DNA from: an uncultured Christensenellaceae bacterium
GTDB taxonomy: Bacteria > Bacillota > Clostridia > Christensenellales > UBA3700
Direction: 5' to 3'
Assembly: GCA_944381365.1 (NCBI GenBank)
Contig: CALWKW010000002.1
Location: forward strand, 449,952 to 513,951
Length of the DNA: 64,000 nucleotides
The notes under the pieces were generated by a model. It saw only the letters and a program-made list of their open reading frames with translations, was not told the DNA's origin and made no database searches. The position numbers were made by a program, and so were the translations under genes. The first letter of the stretch is position 1. Each line of letters starts with the position of its first letter. This document shows positions 8,001 through 17,529 of the stretch, one piece after another.

Positions 8001-10079
8001 TTATTGCTCTTTGTCGCTCTTTTCTTCTGACTGCTTTTTGTCATCTTGCGAGCTGTCGCCGTCATTTTGAGCATTGCTTGTATCTTCAGCATTTTCAAAA
8101 GCGTCTACCTTTTGCTCAGGTACGATATTTACCTTGACTTGCTCGGTGCGTTTGTAGCTTTCTTTCTTGGCTTGTTTTTCGTCAATATAAGCTATTACTT
8201 CGTCTGCACTCTTGCCGTCAAACAACATATTGACTTCTTCGGTATAAATGGTATCTTTCTCAAACAGAACTTTTACCATGTTGTCCATTACCTGTCTGTT
8301 GTTTTGCAAAATTTCCAAAGCTCTCTTATAGCAATCATCGAGAATCTTCTTGATTTCCTTGTCGATTACTCCTCCGAGGTCATCGCTGTATGAATGAGTA
8401 GTACCATAATCTCTGCCGAGGAAAACTTCTTTGTCTCCGCCGAGGTACATATTGCCGATAGCCTTTGACATACCCCATTGCGTAACCATCTTCTTTGCGA
8501 TGTTGCTTGCTCTTTCGATATCGTTGCTGGCACCTGTGGTAATATCTTTGATTACAATCTCTTCTGCCGCTCTGCCGCCGAGCATCATTGTAATCAAATC
8601 CATAAGCTTGTTGCGAGTGACATGGTTGTCGTCATTTTCAGGTCTTGTGAGTGTATAACCTGCCGCCATACCTCTTGGAATAATGCTGACTTCTTGTACA
8701 TCATCGCAGTTTTCGAGGAGCTTGCCGATAATAGCATGGCCTGATTCGTGATATGCGGTAATTCTCTTGTCGCTTTCAGTCACGACTCTGCTCTTTTTCT
8801 GAGGTCCTGCGATAACCTTGTTGATACCCTCTAAGATATCTTCCATTATGATAACCTTTCTGTTGGCTCTTGCAGCAAGGATAGCTGCTTCGTTGAGAAG
8901 GTTTTCAAGGTCGGCACCGCTGAATCCGCTTGTCATTCTCGCAAGTATCTTGAAGGATACATCGTCAGCAAGAGGTTTGTTTCTCGAATGAACTTTGAGG
9001 ATTTCTTCTCTGCCTTTTACATCGGGAACATTGACATAAATCTGTCTGTCAAATCTACCAGGTCTTAGCAATGCAGGATCGAGAATATCCGCTCTGTTGG
9101 TAGCTGCCATAATGATGATGCCTTCGTTTTTCTCAAAACCGTCCATCTGCACGAGCAACTGGTTGAGAGTCTGTTCTCTTTCGTCATGTCCGCCGCCAAG
9201 TCCCGAGCCTCTCTGTCTGCCCACAGCGTCTATTTCGTCAATGAATATGATACAAGGCATATTCTTCTTTGCCTGATCAAACAAGTCTCTTACTCTCGCA
9301 GCACCTGTACCTACAAACATTTCTACGAAATCGCTACCGCTTATCGAGAAGAAAGGCACATTGGATTCGCCCGCTACTGCTTTTGCAAACAAAGTCTTAC
9401 CTGTACCGGGAGGGCCTACGAGCAACACGCCCTTGGGAATTCTCGCACCGAGTGCAAGGAACTTCTTGGGATCTTTAAGGAATTCTACTATCTCTTTGAG
9501 CTCTTCCTTTTCCTCTTCGGCACCTGCCACATCCGTAAATCTTACGGATACATTCATATTGAGTCTTGCCTTTGTCTTGCCGAAATTGAGGGCTTGACGA
9601 TTGGAGCTTGCGTTCTGTCTGAAGATAATGAATACCACTATCGCACAGAGCACGAGAGCCAATATAGGGAAAATGAGCGAACTCAAATTTACGCCTGAAT
9701 TGGGGTCATTGAATACATACTGAGGTACGGTAAAGCCTTCCTGCTCGCCCAACTTCTCAAGATAATCCTGAAAATCCGAGCGATAATCTATTGCCGCAAC
9801 ATAAGTCGCTTTTTTTGTAGGATTGTTGTAGAATGCTTCTATTTCTTTTTGCGAAGCATCTCCCTTGAGAGCATAAACCTTGTATGATTCGATATATAAA
9901 GCAGAAATATTGCCTGCCTCAATACGCTGTACAAGACCTTGTTGGTCCCCGCTCACATCGTTGCTGTAAGCAATCTCGGTAGGTTTGCTGTTGAAAAACA
10001 TAAAGTACACGAGAACGATGATAAGTATCACACTGAGTGCAAGTACGACATATCTGCCAATCATTGCTTTTTTGTTCAC
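8001..10079 (-). CDS. ftsH: ATP-dependent zinc metalloprotease FtsH
   Basis: This membrane AAA+ protease degrades misfolded membrane proteins and regulatory proteins. The 692 residues show TM1 (about 9-28), an extracytoplasmic domain, TM2 (about 134-153), an AAA module with Walker A GPPGTGKT (222-229) and Walker B IIFIDEID (278-285), and the zinc site HESGH (444-448). The length is typical, with an acidic, Gln- and Lys-rich tail of about 50 residues. The start is GTG at 10079, five bases after GGAGG. A 7-bp hairpin (TATCGGC with GCCGATA, 10092-10111) sits just upstream of that ribosome site and might influence access to it. A consensus promoter lies further up. Confidence 0.97.
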   Translation of the reverse strand: MNKKAMIGRYVVLALSVILIIVLVYFMFFNSKPTEIAYSNDVSGDQQGLVQRIEAGNISALYIESYKVYALKGDASQKEIEAFYNNPTKKATYVAAIDYRSDFQDYLEKLGEQEGFTVPQYVFNDPNSGVNLSSLIFPILALVLCAIVVFIIFRQNASSNRQALNFGKTKARLNMNVSVRFTDVAGAEEEKEELKEIVEFLKDPKKFLALGARIPKGVLLVGPPGTGKTLFAKAVAGESNVPFFSISGSDFVEMFVGTGAARVRDLFDQAKKNMPCIIFIDEIDAVGRQRGSGLGGGHDEREQTLNQLLVQMDGFEKNEGIIIMAATNRADILDPALLRPGRFDRQIYVNVPDVKGREEILKVHSRNKPLADDVSFKILARMTSGFSGADLENLLNEAAILAARANRKVIIMEDILEGINKVIAGPQKKSRVVTESDKRITAYHESGHAIIGKLLENCDDVQEVSIIPRGMAAGYTLTRPENDDNHVTRNKLMDLITMMLGGRAAEEIVIKDITTGASNDIERASNIAKKMVTQWGMSKAIGNMYLGGDKEVFLGRDYGTTHSYSDDLGGVIDKEIKKILDDCYKRALEILQNNRQVMDNMVKVLFEKDTIYTEEVNMLFDGKSADEVIAYIDEKQAKKESYKRTEQVKVNIVPEQKVDAFENAEDTSNAQNDGDSSQDDKKQSEEKSDKEQ

Positions 10080-10136
10080 ATTTGCCTCCGTATCGGCAAA
10101 AAAGCCGATATCAATTATTTAAAAACTATCGCTATT

Positions 10137-10165
10137 ATTATATAGAAAAAAGAGCCAATAGTCAA
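10137..10165 (-). promoter_or_regulatory. ftsH promoter
   Basis: Minus-strand TTGACT (10165-10160), a 17-base spacer and TATAAT (10142-10137), about 58 bases before the GTG start. Confidence 0.7.
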
Positions 10166-10223
10166 CATAAGAATTAATTTCCTTTGTAAAGATTTGTAAA
10201 TATTTGGTTTATATGCTGTAAAA

Positions 10224-10676
10224 TCAGAAGATTTGTGCCGATTTGACATATTTTCGGGCATAGTCCACGACCTTGTTGACAAGCTCGTTTATAAGAGATA
10301 AAGAGCTGTTTTTGAGTTCTTTAAGTCTGTCTCCGTCTGCATTTCCTACAACTGCCAGAATACCTATATTCCCCACTCTTTTTCTTGTCTTGTCAAAAGC
10401 TCCGCCGGGCTTTATGCCGCTTGAAGTGATTTTGATTTTGCCGATATCCTCGCTCTTTCCGAGTGCCGAATCAATGGCAATTATCTTGTCTGTCGAGTGT
10501 CTTTTTTCGAGCATAGCTACATAATCTTCTACATTGATAGAAGTCACTTGCCTTAATGTATTGCCATAGACATAAGCATTGATATTCATTTCTTTGAGCT
10601 TGTCGCCCACTTTGGGACCTATGCTGTCCCCTATGATTTTTGTAGTGCCTAAACATAAAAATACAAAGTTTTCCAT
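10224..10676 (-). CDS. YyaC-like sporulation protein (DUF1256)
   Basis: About 150 residues from the ATG at 10676. The family pattern is clear: LCLGTTKIIGDSIGPKVG near the start, IAIDSALGK in the middle, then IKPGGAFDKTRKRVGNIG, and IGILAVVGN. YyaC proteins are made in sporulating Firmicutes and are related to the germination protease GPR fold; the exact role is not settled. The open frame extends upstream to a TTG at 10769, but residues before MENFVF do not resemble the family and neither start has a convincing ribosome site, so the N-terminus is uncertain. It is a single gene, divergent from cvpA. Its presence suggests a spore-forming ancestry. Confidence 0.82.
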   Translation of the reverse strand: MENFVFLCLGTTKIIGDSIGPKVGDKLKEMNINAYVYGNTLRQVTSINVEDYVAMLEKRHSTDKIIAIDSALGKSEDIGKIKITSSGIKPGGAFDKTRKRVGNIGILAVVGNADGDRLKELKNSSLSLINELVNKVVDYARKYVKSAQIF

Positions 10677-10872
10677 ACATATAATTGTGTACAGCAATAT
10701 CTTTTTTATTCTGCCGATTTGACAATCGAAAAACTTATTTTTTATGTCAAAAACCTGTCTGCAAGGCAAAACAAAAATTTTACAAACTTTTTATAGATTA
10801 TTCCGTCAAATATTGTCGTATAATTGTTTATATATCAAAAAAGTAAAATCTTTCTTTTAAAAAAGATTGAAT

Positions 10873-10901
10873 TTGACAAAAAATAAAAATATGGTTATAA
10901 T
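10873..10901 (+). promoter_or_regulatory. cvpA promoter
   Basis: TTGACA (10873-10878), a 17-base spacer and TATAAT (10896-10901): a perfect consensus 60 bases before the cvpA start. Confidence 0.75.
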
Positions 10902-10960
10902 CGAATTGAGAAAGAAGAGTTTTTCTTTTTCAATCGGTAGCTTATTTCACGAGGTGCGAT

Positions 10961-11575
10961 ATGTCATACATCACAATTTTATCGTTGATAGTATTCGTAA
11001 TATGCCTTATTGTCGGTGCATTCAAAGGCATCGTGCAAGCTTTGTTGAAATTGCTTATTGCAGGCGGTACTTCTGTAATAACTATTTTGCTCACCCCTTA
11101 TATTGCAAACGCTCTCAATGAATCGGCTTTTGCGGATAAAGATGTGCACCCCGGCATAGTATCGGGCGTAAGTGCTTTGATAGTGGCTATCGTATGTATA
11201 GTGATATTTTCTATCATAGCATGGCTTATCAACAAGCGTGTCGAAGAATCTCCCTTGGGCCCTGCAAACAGAGTGCTGGGGGCAATCCTTTATATGTTTA
11301 TAGGCTTGATTTTCTTAATTCTTATAGGATATGTGATAAACATCTTCAGAGAAGCAGAATTCATGCAGCCTGTGATTGAGAATGCAGAAAAAGACGCATT
11401 CTCGAGATGGCTTATATCCAACAATCTTTTCAATTCATTTATGGAAGCGGTGGCAAAAGACGGAGGCGTGTTTGACAAATTTATCAACGGCTTTAAGGAT
11501 GTCGCAGGAAGCGGCGACATAAGCGGCGATATCGAACGCACTGCAAGTCTATTGGTCGGCTGCGTAAAAGCCTGA
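10961..11575 (+). CDS. CvpA family membrane protein
   Basis: A 204-residue integral membrane protein with four hydrophobic segments: about 5-25, 32-50, 68-90 and 105-128. The Gly- and Lys-containing first hairpin (IVGAFKGIVQALLKLL) matches the CvpA/colicin V production family, whose members are linked to envelope maintenance; the molecular role is poorly known. The C-terminal ~70 residues are soluble and amphipathic. GAGGTG precedes the ATG at good spacing. It is monocistronic, with its own promoter and terminator, and convergent with the lipoprotein gene that follows. Confidence 0.75.
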   Translation: MSYITILSLIVFVICLIVGAFKGIVQALLKLLIAGGTSVITILLTPYIANALNESAFADKDVHPGIVSGVSALIVAIVCIVIFSIIAWLINKRVEESPLGPANRVLGAILYMFIGLIFLILIGYVINIFREAEFMQPVIENAEKDAFSRWLISNNLFNSFMEAVAKDGGVFDKFINGFKDVAGSGDISGDIERTASLLVGCVKA

Positions 11576-11606
11576 CTATAAATTGTCTAAAAAATATTTT
11601 CGGCAT

Positions 11607-11640
11607 AAAAAAGGGGGAGCAAAAAGCTCTCCCTTTTGTT
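11607..11640. terminator. bidirectional terminator between cvpA and the lipoprotein gene
   Basis: AAAGGGGGAGC-type arms pair with GCTCTCCCTTT around AAAAA, with T or A runs on both sides, between two convergent genes. Confidence 0.8.
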
Positions 11641-11663
11641 GTGTATTTTATCTTTAAAACATT

Positions 11664-12728
11664 TTACTTTGTCCATGTCGACTTGATATCCTCGGGGATC
11701 AACATCTTTTGAATATCTTCTTTGTTGTATGAGAAAAGTTGCTCATAATAGTTTTCGCTCGAACCCTTAAGCTTGAGAAGATCGGGGACCAATGTAGCTT
11801 CCCATACATTTTCATTGATATAGCTCTTAATAAGTCCGCAGTCCCAAATTTCTATTTTTAAACTTTTCTTTGCGTATTTAAAAATATCCGTTCCCGAACT
11901 TTCTTTCATGCTCGCGATAGACAATTCGAGTGCAATTTCGTCTTGGCAATTGATCTCGCATTCAAGAGTATAGATACCATTGACTTCGTCATAGACGAGC
12001 GAACCATTCAGAATAGCCTTTTCGTATTCGAGATTATCCGATGTGTATTCCTTGAAAGATGTACGATAATAATTATTCTTGATATAATCTTCTAAGCTGG
12101 ACGCCGTTATCTTTGGCTTTTTATAAGTTATAGCATCAAGCGAAGGATATTTGCTGAAAGAATCCTCTGCTCCCTTGCCGTTGTCTGCCTTATAGAAAGT
12201 CTGGCTGTCGGGAGAATATACTCTGTCTGCAAAATTCAATATATTGCTGAGAATACTTAATGTACTATCCATAACACTGCCCTTAGAACCATCGCTCTTT
12301 ATGGTGTAGCCTTCTACTATCATGCCGTAAGAATCGAAGAAATATTCGCCGTTGTCATAAATTCTCCATTCTCTCGTATCCATAGAGCCTACAATTTTGG
12401 CACTTGGAATATATGCATCGCCCGTACCGTATGCTGCTGCCGCATAAAAATCTATATCGATATTGTTCTGATTTGACAACTGCAATAGATATTTAATAGA
12501 AGCAAGAACTTCAGGATCAGTCGTGTTTTCCGAACTTAACTTGATTTTTGATTTGTCCACCGGTATGGATTTTGCGGCGACTTCGTCATTAGGTTTTGAA
12601 CCTAGTCCGTCAAAATTGAGATCGGGTGCGACTCTTTTTGCAGGTTTTGTACAGCCTGCAAAAGCAAAAACTGCAACAACGATAGTAAGTATGATTAATA
12701 CAATTGTTAATTTCTTAAAATTTTTCAT
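11664..12728 (-). CDS. uncharacterised lipoprotein
   Basis: About 354 residues from the ATG at 12728, which follows AGAGGGA; the eight residues upstream in frame are not part of the protein. A lipoprotein signal ends in FAFAGC. The mature part has no family that I recognise. It contains the stretch MDTREWRIYDNGEYFFDS and several short beta-like segments, which recalls LppX/LolA-type folds, but this is only an impression. It is probably anchored on the outer face of the membrane. It stands alone between two terminators with a consensus promoter. Confidence 0.7.
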   Translation of the reverse strand: MKNFKKLTIVLIILTIVVAVFAFAGCTKPAKRVAPDLNFDGLGSKPNDEVAAKSIPVDKSKIKLSSENTTDPEVLASIKYLLQLSNQNNIDIDFYAAAAYGTGDAYIPSAKIVGSMDTREWRIYDNGEYFFDSYGMIVEGYTIKSDGSKGSVMDSTLSILSNILNFADRVYSPDSQTFYKADNGKGAEDSFSKYPSLDAITYKKPKITASSLEDYIKNNYYRTSFKEYTSDNLEYEKAILNGSLVYDEVNGIYTLECEINCQDEIALELSIASMKESSGTDIFKYAKKSLKIEIWDCGLIKSYINENVWEATLVPDLLKLKGSSENYYEQLFSYNKEDIQKMLIPEDIKSTWTK

Positions 12729-12750
12729 AACTATTCCCTCTACTACGCAC

Positions 12751-12780
12751 ATTATACAATTTAAAAAAATGCCTTGTCAA
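12751..12780 (-). promoter_or_regulatory. promoter of the lipoprotein gene, palindrome upstream
   Basis: Minus-strand TTGACA (12780-12775), an 18-base spacer and TATAAT (12756-12751). A perfect palindrome ATTTACAATGTAAAT lies at 12804-12818, just upstream of the -35, where an activator or repressor could bind. The rest of 12820-13025 is AT-rich with nothing recognisable. Confidence 0.6.
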
Positions 12781-13025
12781 CCCGAATATACTCAAGAACG
12801 CATATTTACAATGTAAATTTTTGCTTACTATTTTTTTGCATTTTGGTGCGTATGTGTAGTTTTTTCAAGATTAAGGATATATATTAAAAGACAATATTTT
12901 CCAATTTTATGACTTATATAGACAAAGAAGTCTCTATGTCTTGAATACTATTCTATGAGAGCTTTTCAATTTTTATCTTAAAAACCACCTGCCTTTTTAA
13001 TTTTTGTATTGACAAAACATAATAA

Positions 13026-13058
13026 AAAGAAGACATAAAAATCCATTTATGTCTTCTT
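13026..13058 (-). terminator. terminator after cysS
   Basis: A 13-bp stem (AAGAAGACATAAA with TTTATGTCTTCTT) followed by a T-rich run on the minus strand, 28 bases past the cysS stop. Confidence 0.85.
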
Positions 13059-13085
13059 GCGTTTTTTGTAATTTAAAATTATTTA

Positions 13086-14477
13086 TCAGTTGTTTTTGAC
13101 AAGCTTATAGCCGTCTTTACTGTCAAGCACGCTGTATCCCATCTCGCCAAGCTTTGCTCTCAAGCTGTCTGCGGTGGCAAAATCTTTGTCTTTTTTTGCC
13201 TGCATTCTCTTGTCGGCGATTTCTTTTACCTCGGCAGGGATATCTTGTTGTTCCTCTTCCTGAGGAGCTGCCTTGTCAAATGAAAGACCGAGTACTTTGT
13301 CGAATTCAAGTGCTAGATTGTATATATCCTTGCTCTTGGGCTCCTTGACCATTGTCCACACTACTCCGAGTGCAAGAGGTATGTTCAAGTCGTCATTTAT
13401 AGCTTCGTCAAATTGCTTTTTGTATTCATCGAGAAGCTGTTTGTCAGTAGAAGCAGGCGACATTTTGTGTTGATACAAAAGTCCCATAAGTCTTGCATAA
13501 GAAGTCTTTGCTCCGTCCATGCCTTCGAATGTGAAGTTGAGTTTTTTTCTATAATGAGCATTGAGGCAGAAATATCTGTAATCGAGAGGCTTGTATCCTC
13601 TTTCTTCGAGCTGGTCAATACGATATACATTGCCGAGGCTCTTGGACATCTTGCCGTTGTCTACAAGCATGAATTCGCTGTGTACCCAATAATCTACCGT
13701 CTTGTGTCCTTCGAGAGCTTCGTTTTGTGCGATTTCGTTTTCGTGGTGCACGGGGATAGCGTCCACTCCGCCCGTGTGGATATCAAACTGACTTCCGAGA
13801 TACTTTCTGCTCATTGTGGAGCATTCGATATGCCAACCGGGATATCCCATACCCCAAGGACTTTGCCATTGCATGATATGCTCGGGTTCGGCTTTTTTCC
13901 ATATCGCAAAATCTGCGGGATGTCTTTTTTGGCTGTTGACTTCTACTCTTGCACCTGCTTGTTGCTCTTCGAGATTAAGTCTTGACAATTTGCCGTACTC
14001 AGGGAACTTGGATATATCATAATATATTCCGTCATCTATCTCATAAGCATATCCCTTGTCGATAAGAGTCTGCACATCCTTTATCATCTCGGGGATATGG
14101 TCGGTAGCTTTTGCGATTACTTCGGGCTTGCCGATATTGAGCTTTTTGAAATCCTCAAAAAAGTAATTGGTATAAAATTCTGCAATTTCCCAAGGCGTCT
14201 TTTTCTGCTCTCTCGCAGCCTTTGCCATCTTGTCTTCGCCTTCGTCTCCGTCTGACAACAAGTGTCCTACATCCGTGATATTCATCACGCCTTTTAATTT
14301 GTATCCGTCATATTTGAGCACTCTTCTGAAAATATCCATGAAAATATAAGTCCTCAAATTGCCTATATGAGCATAGCTGTACACCGTAGGTCCGCAGCTG
14401 TACATTGTTACTTTGCCTTCCTTAAGAGGTACAAAATCTTCTTTTTGTCTTGTCAATGTGTTATAAATCTTCAACAT
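13086..14477 (-). CDS. cysS: cysteine--tRNA ligase
   Basis: This enzyme charges tRNA-Cys. The 463 residues begin at the ATG at 14477, preceded by GGAAGGA; the 26 upstream in-frame residues overlap cysE and are not family-like. Class I signatures are AHIGNLRTY (HIGH motif) and KMSKS followed by LGN. Zinc ligands are visible as the Cys of YSCGPTVY, the Cys of HIECSTMS and the paired His of VHHENE. The DALR-type anticodon-binding helices follow at the C-terminus. The gene starts 19 bases after the cysE stop and shares its T-box-controlled transcript. Confidence 0.97.
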   Translation of the reverse strand: MLKIYNTLTRQKEDFVPLKEGKVTMYSCGPTVYSYAHIGNLRTYIFMDIFRRVLKYDGYKLKGVMNITDVGHLLSDGDEGEDKMAKAAREQKKTPWEIAEFYTNYFFEDFKKLNIGKPEVIAKATDHIPEMIKDVQTLIDKGYAYEIDDGIYYDISKFPEYGKLSRLNLEEQQAGARVEVNSQKRHPADFAIWKKAEPEHIMQWQSPWGMGYPGWHIECSTMSRKYLGSQFDIHTGGVDAIPVHHENEIAQNEALEGHKTVDYWVHSEFMLVDNGKMSKSLGNVYRIDQLEERGYKPLDYRYFCLNAHYRKKLNFTFEGMDGAKTSYARLMGLLYQHKMSPASTDKQLLDEYKKQFDEAINDDLNIPLALGVVWTMVKEPKSKDIYNLALEFDKVLGLSFDKAAPQEEEQQDIPAEVKEIADKRMQAKKDKDFATADSLRAKLGEMGYSVLDSKDGYKLVKNN

Positions 14478-14496
14478 ATCTGTCCTTCCCTCGCTT

Positions 14497-15264
14497 TTAA
14501 TTGCCTTTTTCGCCTGAATTGAGCTTATCTTTTTGCTCCTTAATGCCCTCGGCAAGATCTCTTATCTCCTCTTCGATAGCATTATCGCTCTTTGCTTGAG
14601 CTTCGTTTTGCATCGTAATGGAATACTTGCAGGATTTGATATTGAGAGCTTCTTCGAGTACTGCAATACGCTTGTTGAGTCTTGCAAATTCCTCGAGTAT
14701 AGGGTCAGGCAATTTCTGGTCTATATCGTCTACTCTTATATCGTTGTATTTTACGACTCTTCCTGGTACGCCTACTACCGTAGAGTTGGGCGGAACATCT
14801 TTGAGTACCACGCTTCCCGCACCTATCTTGGAATTGTGTCCGACCACAATAGGTCCAAGCACTTTTGCTCCTGCCGATATCATTACATTATCTTCGATGG
14901 TAGGATGTCTTTTGCCCGTATCCTTGCCAGTGCCGCCGAGCGTGACTCCCTGATAAATGAGTACATTCGTGCCTATTTCTACCGTTTCTCCGATTACTAC
15001 GCCGACACCGTGGTCGATGAATACACCGCCTGCTATCTTTGCCGCAGGATGTATGTCAATACCTGTCTTTCGTCTTGTGCCGCTGGATATAAGTTTTGCA
15101 AAATATTTCATTCCGTGGTTGTAAAACCAATGAGCGAATCTGTGCCTGTACAAAGCCTTGAATCCGCCGTAAGTGAAAAATATCTCAAACTTGTTTCTTG
15201 CCGCAGGATCCTTATCGAGTGCTGCCTGCAAGTCCATGGCTATTTTGCTTTTTTTCTTGCCCAT
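14497..15264 (-). CDS. cysE: serine O-acetyltransferase
   Basis: It makes O-acetylserine from serine and acetyl-CoA, the first step of cysteine synthesis. Of 255 residues, about 60-190 form a left-handed parallel beta-helix of hexapeptide repeats, with DIHPAAKIAGGVFIDHG and IGETVEIG typical of CysE. The catalytic His lies in the FIDHG region and the GTGKDTGKRHPTIED block matches the active-site loop. The N-terminal helical domain is short, as in Gram-positive SATases. The ~60-residue C-terminal charged extension is longer than usual. AGAGGTAAG precedes the ATG. Together with cysS, it is controlled by the upstream T-box. Confidence 0.95.
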   Translation of the reverse strand: MGKKKSKIAMDLQAALDKDPAARNKFEIFFTYGGFKALYRHRFAHWFYNHGMKYFAKLISSGTRRKTGIDIHPAAKIAGGVFIDHGVGVVIGETVEIGTNVLIYQGVTLGGTGKDTGKRHPTIEDNVMISAGAKVLGPIVVGHNSKIGAGSVVLKDVPPNSTVVGVPGRVVKYNDIRVDDIDQKLPDPILEEFARLNKRIAVLEEALNIKSCKYSITMQNEAQAKSDNAIEEEIRDLAEGIKEQKDKLNSGEKGN

Positions 15265-15384
15265 ATCTTACCTCTTTGGTATTTGTTTTTTAAGGCCGAT
15301 ATCTATCGCCGTGATTATACTTCTTTATTTTGATCGTTTTGTCTTTTGATTTAATAAGACAAACTTTTGATAAGCACTTTTTTG

Positions 15385-15615
15385 GAAAACAAAAAAGGTA
15401 ATCGCCTTTCAAAGACGATTACCCGTGGTTCCACTTTGATTGGATATTTCTATCCCTCTCTTTTGCCTTAACGCAGCTCTACGCACGGCATTTCCTCCGT
15501 GAGCCTGACAGCCCGCACTTCACGGCTTTGCTTCGGAAAGGCTTTCAGCCGATGACCTTTCTCTCTGTGCCCGCCCAAGTTCGCTACTCTTGACTGTTGT
15601 GGCTTATTATCAGTA
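15385..15615 (-). promoter_or_regulatory. T-box riboswitch leader of cysE-cysS, probable cysteine specifier
   Basis: Read on the minus strand, the leader holds the AGAGAG/GGTCATCGGCTGAAAGCC region of stem I, then the conserved T-box GTGGAACCACG (about 15424-15434). A terminator follows, formed by GGTAATCGTC and GGCGATTACC and a T run (about 15390-15422). The antiterminator would form between the T-box and the 5' part of that stem. A TGC triplet at 15517-15515, in the context GAAGTGCGGG on the 3' side of stem I, is the best specifier candidate and would read cysteine, agreeing with the downstream genes. Uncharged tRNA-Cys would allow read-through. The short open frame over this leader is not a gene. 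Confidence 0.9.
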
Positions 15616-15620
15616 CCTGT

Positions 15621-15649
15621 ATTATAGTCAATACTTGAATTTTTGTCAA
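15621..15649 (-). promoter_or_regulatory. promoter of the T-box-cysE-cysS transcript
   Basis: Minus-strand TTGACA (15649-15644), a 17-base spacer and TATAAT (15626-15621), a perfect consensus just before the T-box leader. Confidence 0.8.
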
Positions 15650-15786
15650 CTGTATTTTCTCGCAAGTTTTTGCCCGCAAAGTCTTGCTAGCTACCTGCAC
15701 CTCAAAAACTGTCGTACAATCGTATATCTTTCCAGCTACTGCTATATCTTATGTATAAAAAGGATTTTTTGTGATTTTATATCCTT

Positions 15787-17229
15787 TTATTCGCTCTTTA
15801 TGTTTTCTAAAGCCGTTCTGTTTTCTATCGCATCGGGCGTGTTTTCTGTCTGCAACTTCTTGTATCTCTTTTCCTTGGGTATTGTGGGCTGCATGCTCAT
15901 TGCGTAGAATACCAAGAAATAAGGATATGTATAAGTAAATGAATTTCCCGTAAAAGCAGATATGAGATATGCAAAAGCTCCTGCCATTATCGACAAATCG
16001 ATTATGCTCATATTATCCTTTTGATATACGGCTTTTGCAAACCACCATATTATCATCACGAGATACAACACAAGCCCGGGAATACCTATATTGCTCGCCA
16101 TAGCAAGATATTCGTTGTGTGGTACATCGAGTCGCTTGTCGTAAATATTGTTGGCATAATACAAGTCCATTCCTTTGCCAAACCAAGGCACTTGTTTTAT
16201 TACGGCAATCGTTCTTTTCCAAAGAGAATATCTGCCTGTTCCTACGAGATTGGGATCGCTCGAACCGCCCGTAGCACTGTCGGCAAGTATGCCCAAATCT
16301 TCAAAGAATGAGACATATTGTTTCCACATCTTGGATATGCCGACCACCTCGTCTATGAATACCACCAAGCCGGTCACAAAAAATGCTATGATAAGATTCA
16401 TCCATCTTATCTTTTTTGTCATCGCACCGCTGCAAATGATAAAGATTATTCCGCCTATAAAAGCAAAGTTTGCTCCCAAGGTATTGCAATACAAAAGATT
16501 ATGGACATTAAGAGCAAGCAACACTGCCAACAAAGCTACCTGCCAATCTTTCTTGCTGTACACCAAAAGTGCAAAAGTCGCTGTCGTGGACATAGCAAGA
16601 AAATATCCGTAATGGTTTGAGTTGTTGAAAACACCTGTCTTCTTTGTCGTGCCGAAATTGTAATCTACCACCAAGGCTCCCCACATGATAAAACATATAA
16701 GACCTGCCATAATTACAAAAGTCCAAAGTATTACCATCTTGGAAATTTTGAGTTCTTGTCTTATGGCATAAGCCGATAAGAATACTACCGCATATTCCAA
16801 TACCGTAAAAAAGCCTTCGTTTATGTATCCTGAACCATACAAGGATTTTTCAAAATCGGGCGAATGAAACAAGGATATAAATGCCCATATAAGCATCAAT
16901 CCCAATGGCAAAAGCATAATATTAGACTTTATGAATTTGCCTATTGCCGAATATCTTTTTTCATCAAAAACTATATAAGTTTTTATACCGTAATACATCA
17001 ATAGCACTACCGTCAAAAGCATCGCACAAAACTTGAGATAAAACTGTGTGTAGTGCATAAAGTGGCTGTTGTTTGATGTCGTATTGCGTACCGTTCCTAG
17101 CAATGCCAAAGAGAAAAAGCCTTGCAATACTACAAGGATAACGCCCGCAAAAAGCACATAACTTATGTATTTTGTGATGTCATTTAAAATTTGTTTTCTG
17201 TTGTTCAGATTTTTGAGAGATGTTTCCAT
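15787..17229 (-). CDS. O-antigen ligase/polymerase-like membrane protein
   Basis: A 480-residue polytopic protein with about eleven hydrophobic segments. The large loop has GTGRYSLWKRTIAVIKQVPW followed by GKGMD and, later, PHNEYLAMA, the signature of the Wzy_C/O-antigen ligase family. Such proteins polymerise or ligate undecaprenyl-linked glycans at the outer face of the membrane. In a Gram-positive cell it may build a capsule or teichoic-like polymer. No ribosome site precedes the ATG; the -10 box of a strong promoter ends six bases before it, so the mRNA is probably leaderless. The next upstream gene encodes a Wzz-like partner on a separate transcript. Confidence 0.82.
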   Translation of the reverse strand: METSLKNLNNRKQILNDITKYISYVLFAGVILVVLQGFFSLALLGTVRNTTSNNSHFMHYTQFYLKFCAMLLTVVLLMYYGIKTYIVFDEKRYSAIGKFIKSNIMLLPLGLMLIWAFISLFHSPDFEKSLYGSGYINEGFFTVLEYAVVFLSAYAIRQELKISKMVILWTFVIMAGLICFIMWGALVVDYNFGTTKKTGVFNNSNHYGYFLAMSTTATFALLVYSKKDWQVALLAVLLALNVHNLLYCNTLGANFAFIGGIIFIICSGAMTKKIRWMNLIIAFFVTGLVVFIDEVVGISKMWKQYVSFFEDLGILADSATGGSSDPNLVGTGRYSLWKRTIAVIKQVPWFGKGMDLYYANNIYDKRLDVPHNEYLAMASNIGIPGLVLYLVMIIWWFAKAVYQKDNMSIIDLSIMAGAFAYLISAFTGNSFTYTYPYFLVFYAMSMQPTIPKEKRYKKLQTENTPDAIENRTALENIKSE

Positions 17230-17235
17230 ATTTTT

Positions 17236-17264
17236 ATTTTAAGCGGTATATCACCTTTTGTCAA
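17236..17264 (-). promoter_or_regulatory. promoter placing the transcript start at the ATG (leaderless)
   Basis: Minus-strand TTGACA (17264-17259), a 17-base spacer and TAAAAT (17241-17236). The expected start point, about seven bases past the -10, is the A of the ATG at 17229. The rest of the gap 17265-17483 is AT-rich with no other feature seen. Confidence 0.6.
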
Positions 17265-17485
17265 TAATGAATGATTATTATTATCTATTTTATTATCGTC
17301 TATCAAGTTTTTGTATAATTACTTCTTATCAGCCAAACTACGGCATTTTTTTAGTTTTGACTGTTTTTGTTTTATTATACTCTAAAAAAACTATCAAACT
17401 CTAAATATAATAAATCATATATCTTATTGATGTTTGTATCCAATAACAATGTTTAATTTAAAGTCTATGGTTATAAACAAATTTT

Positions 17486-17515
17486 ATAAAAAACGGGCTT
17501 TGTTTGAGCCCGTCT
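17486..17515 (-). terminator. terminator after the Wzz-like gene
   Basis: ACGGGCT pairs with AGCCCGT, with a T run following on the minus strand, 15 bases after the stop. Confidence 0.8.
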
Positions 17516-17529
17516 TTATTTCGCTTAGA

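Noticed and set aside
9186..9698. 170-residue plus-strand frame inside ftsH
   Set aside because: Antisense to a strongly conserved gene, with no promoter or ribosome site; a shadow of biased codon use. The same applies to the other long antisense frames over pstCA, carB, guaA and asnB.
14478..14555. 26-residue N-terminal extension of cysS
   Set aside because: It overlaps the cysE 3' end and lacks family similarity; the ATG at 14477 has a good ribosome site.
15468..15665. 65-residue minus-strand open frame over the T-box
   Set aside because: It coincides with the riboswitch leader and has no ribosome site or protein-like composition.
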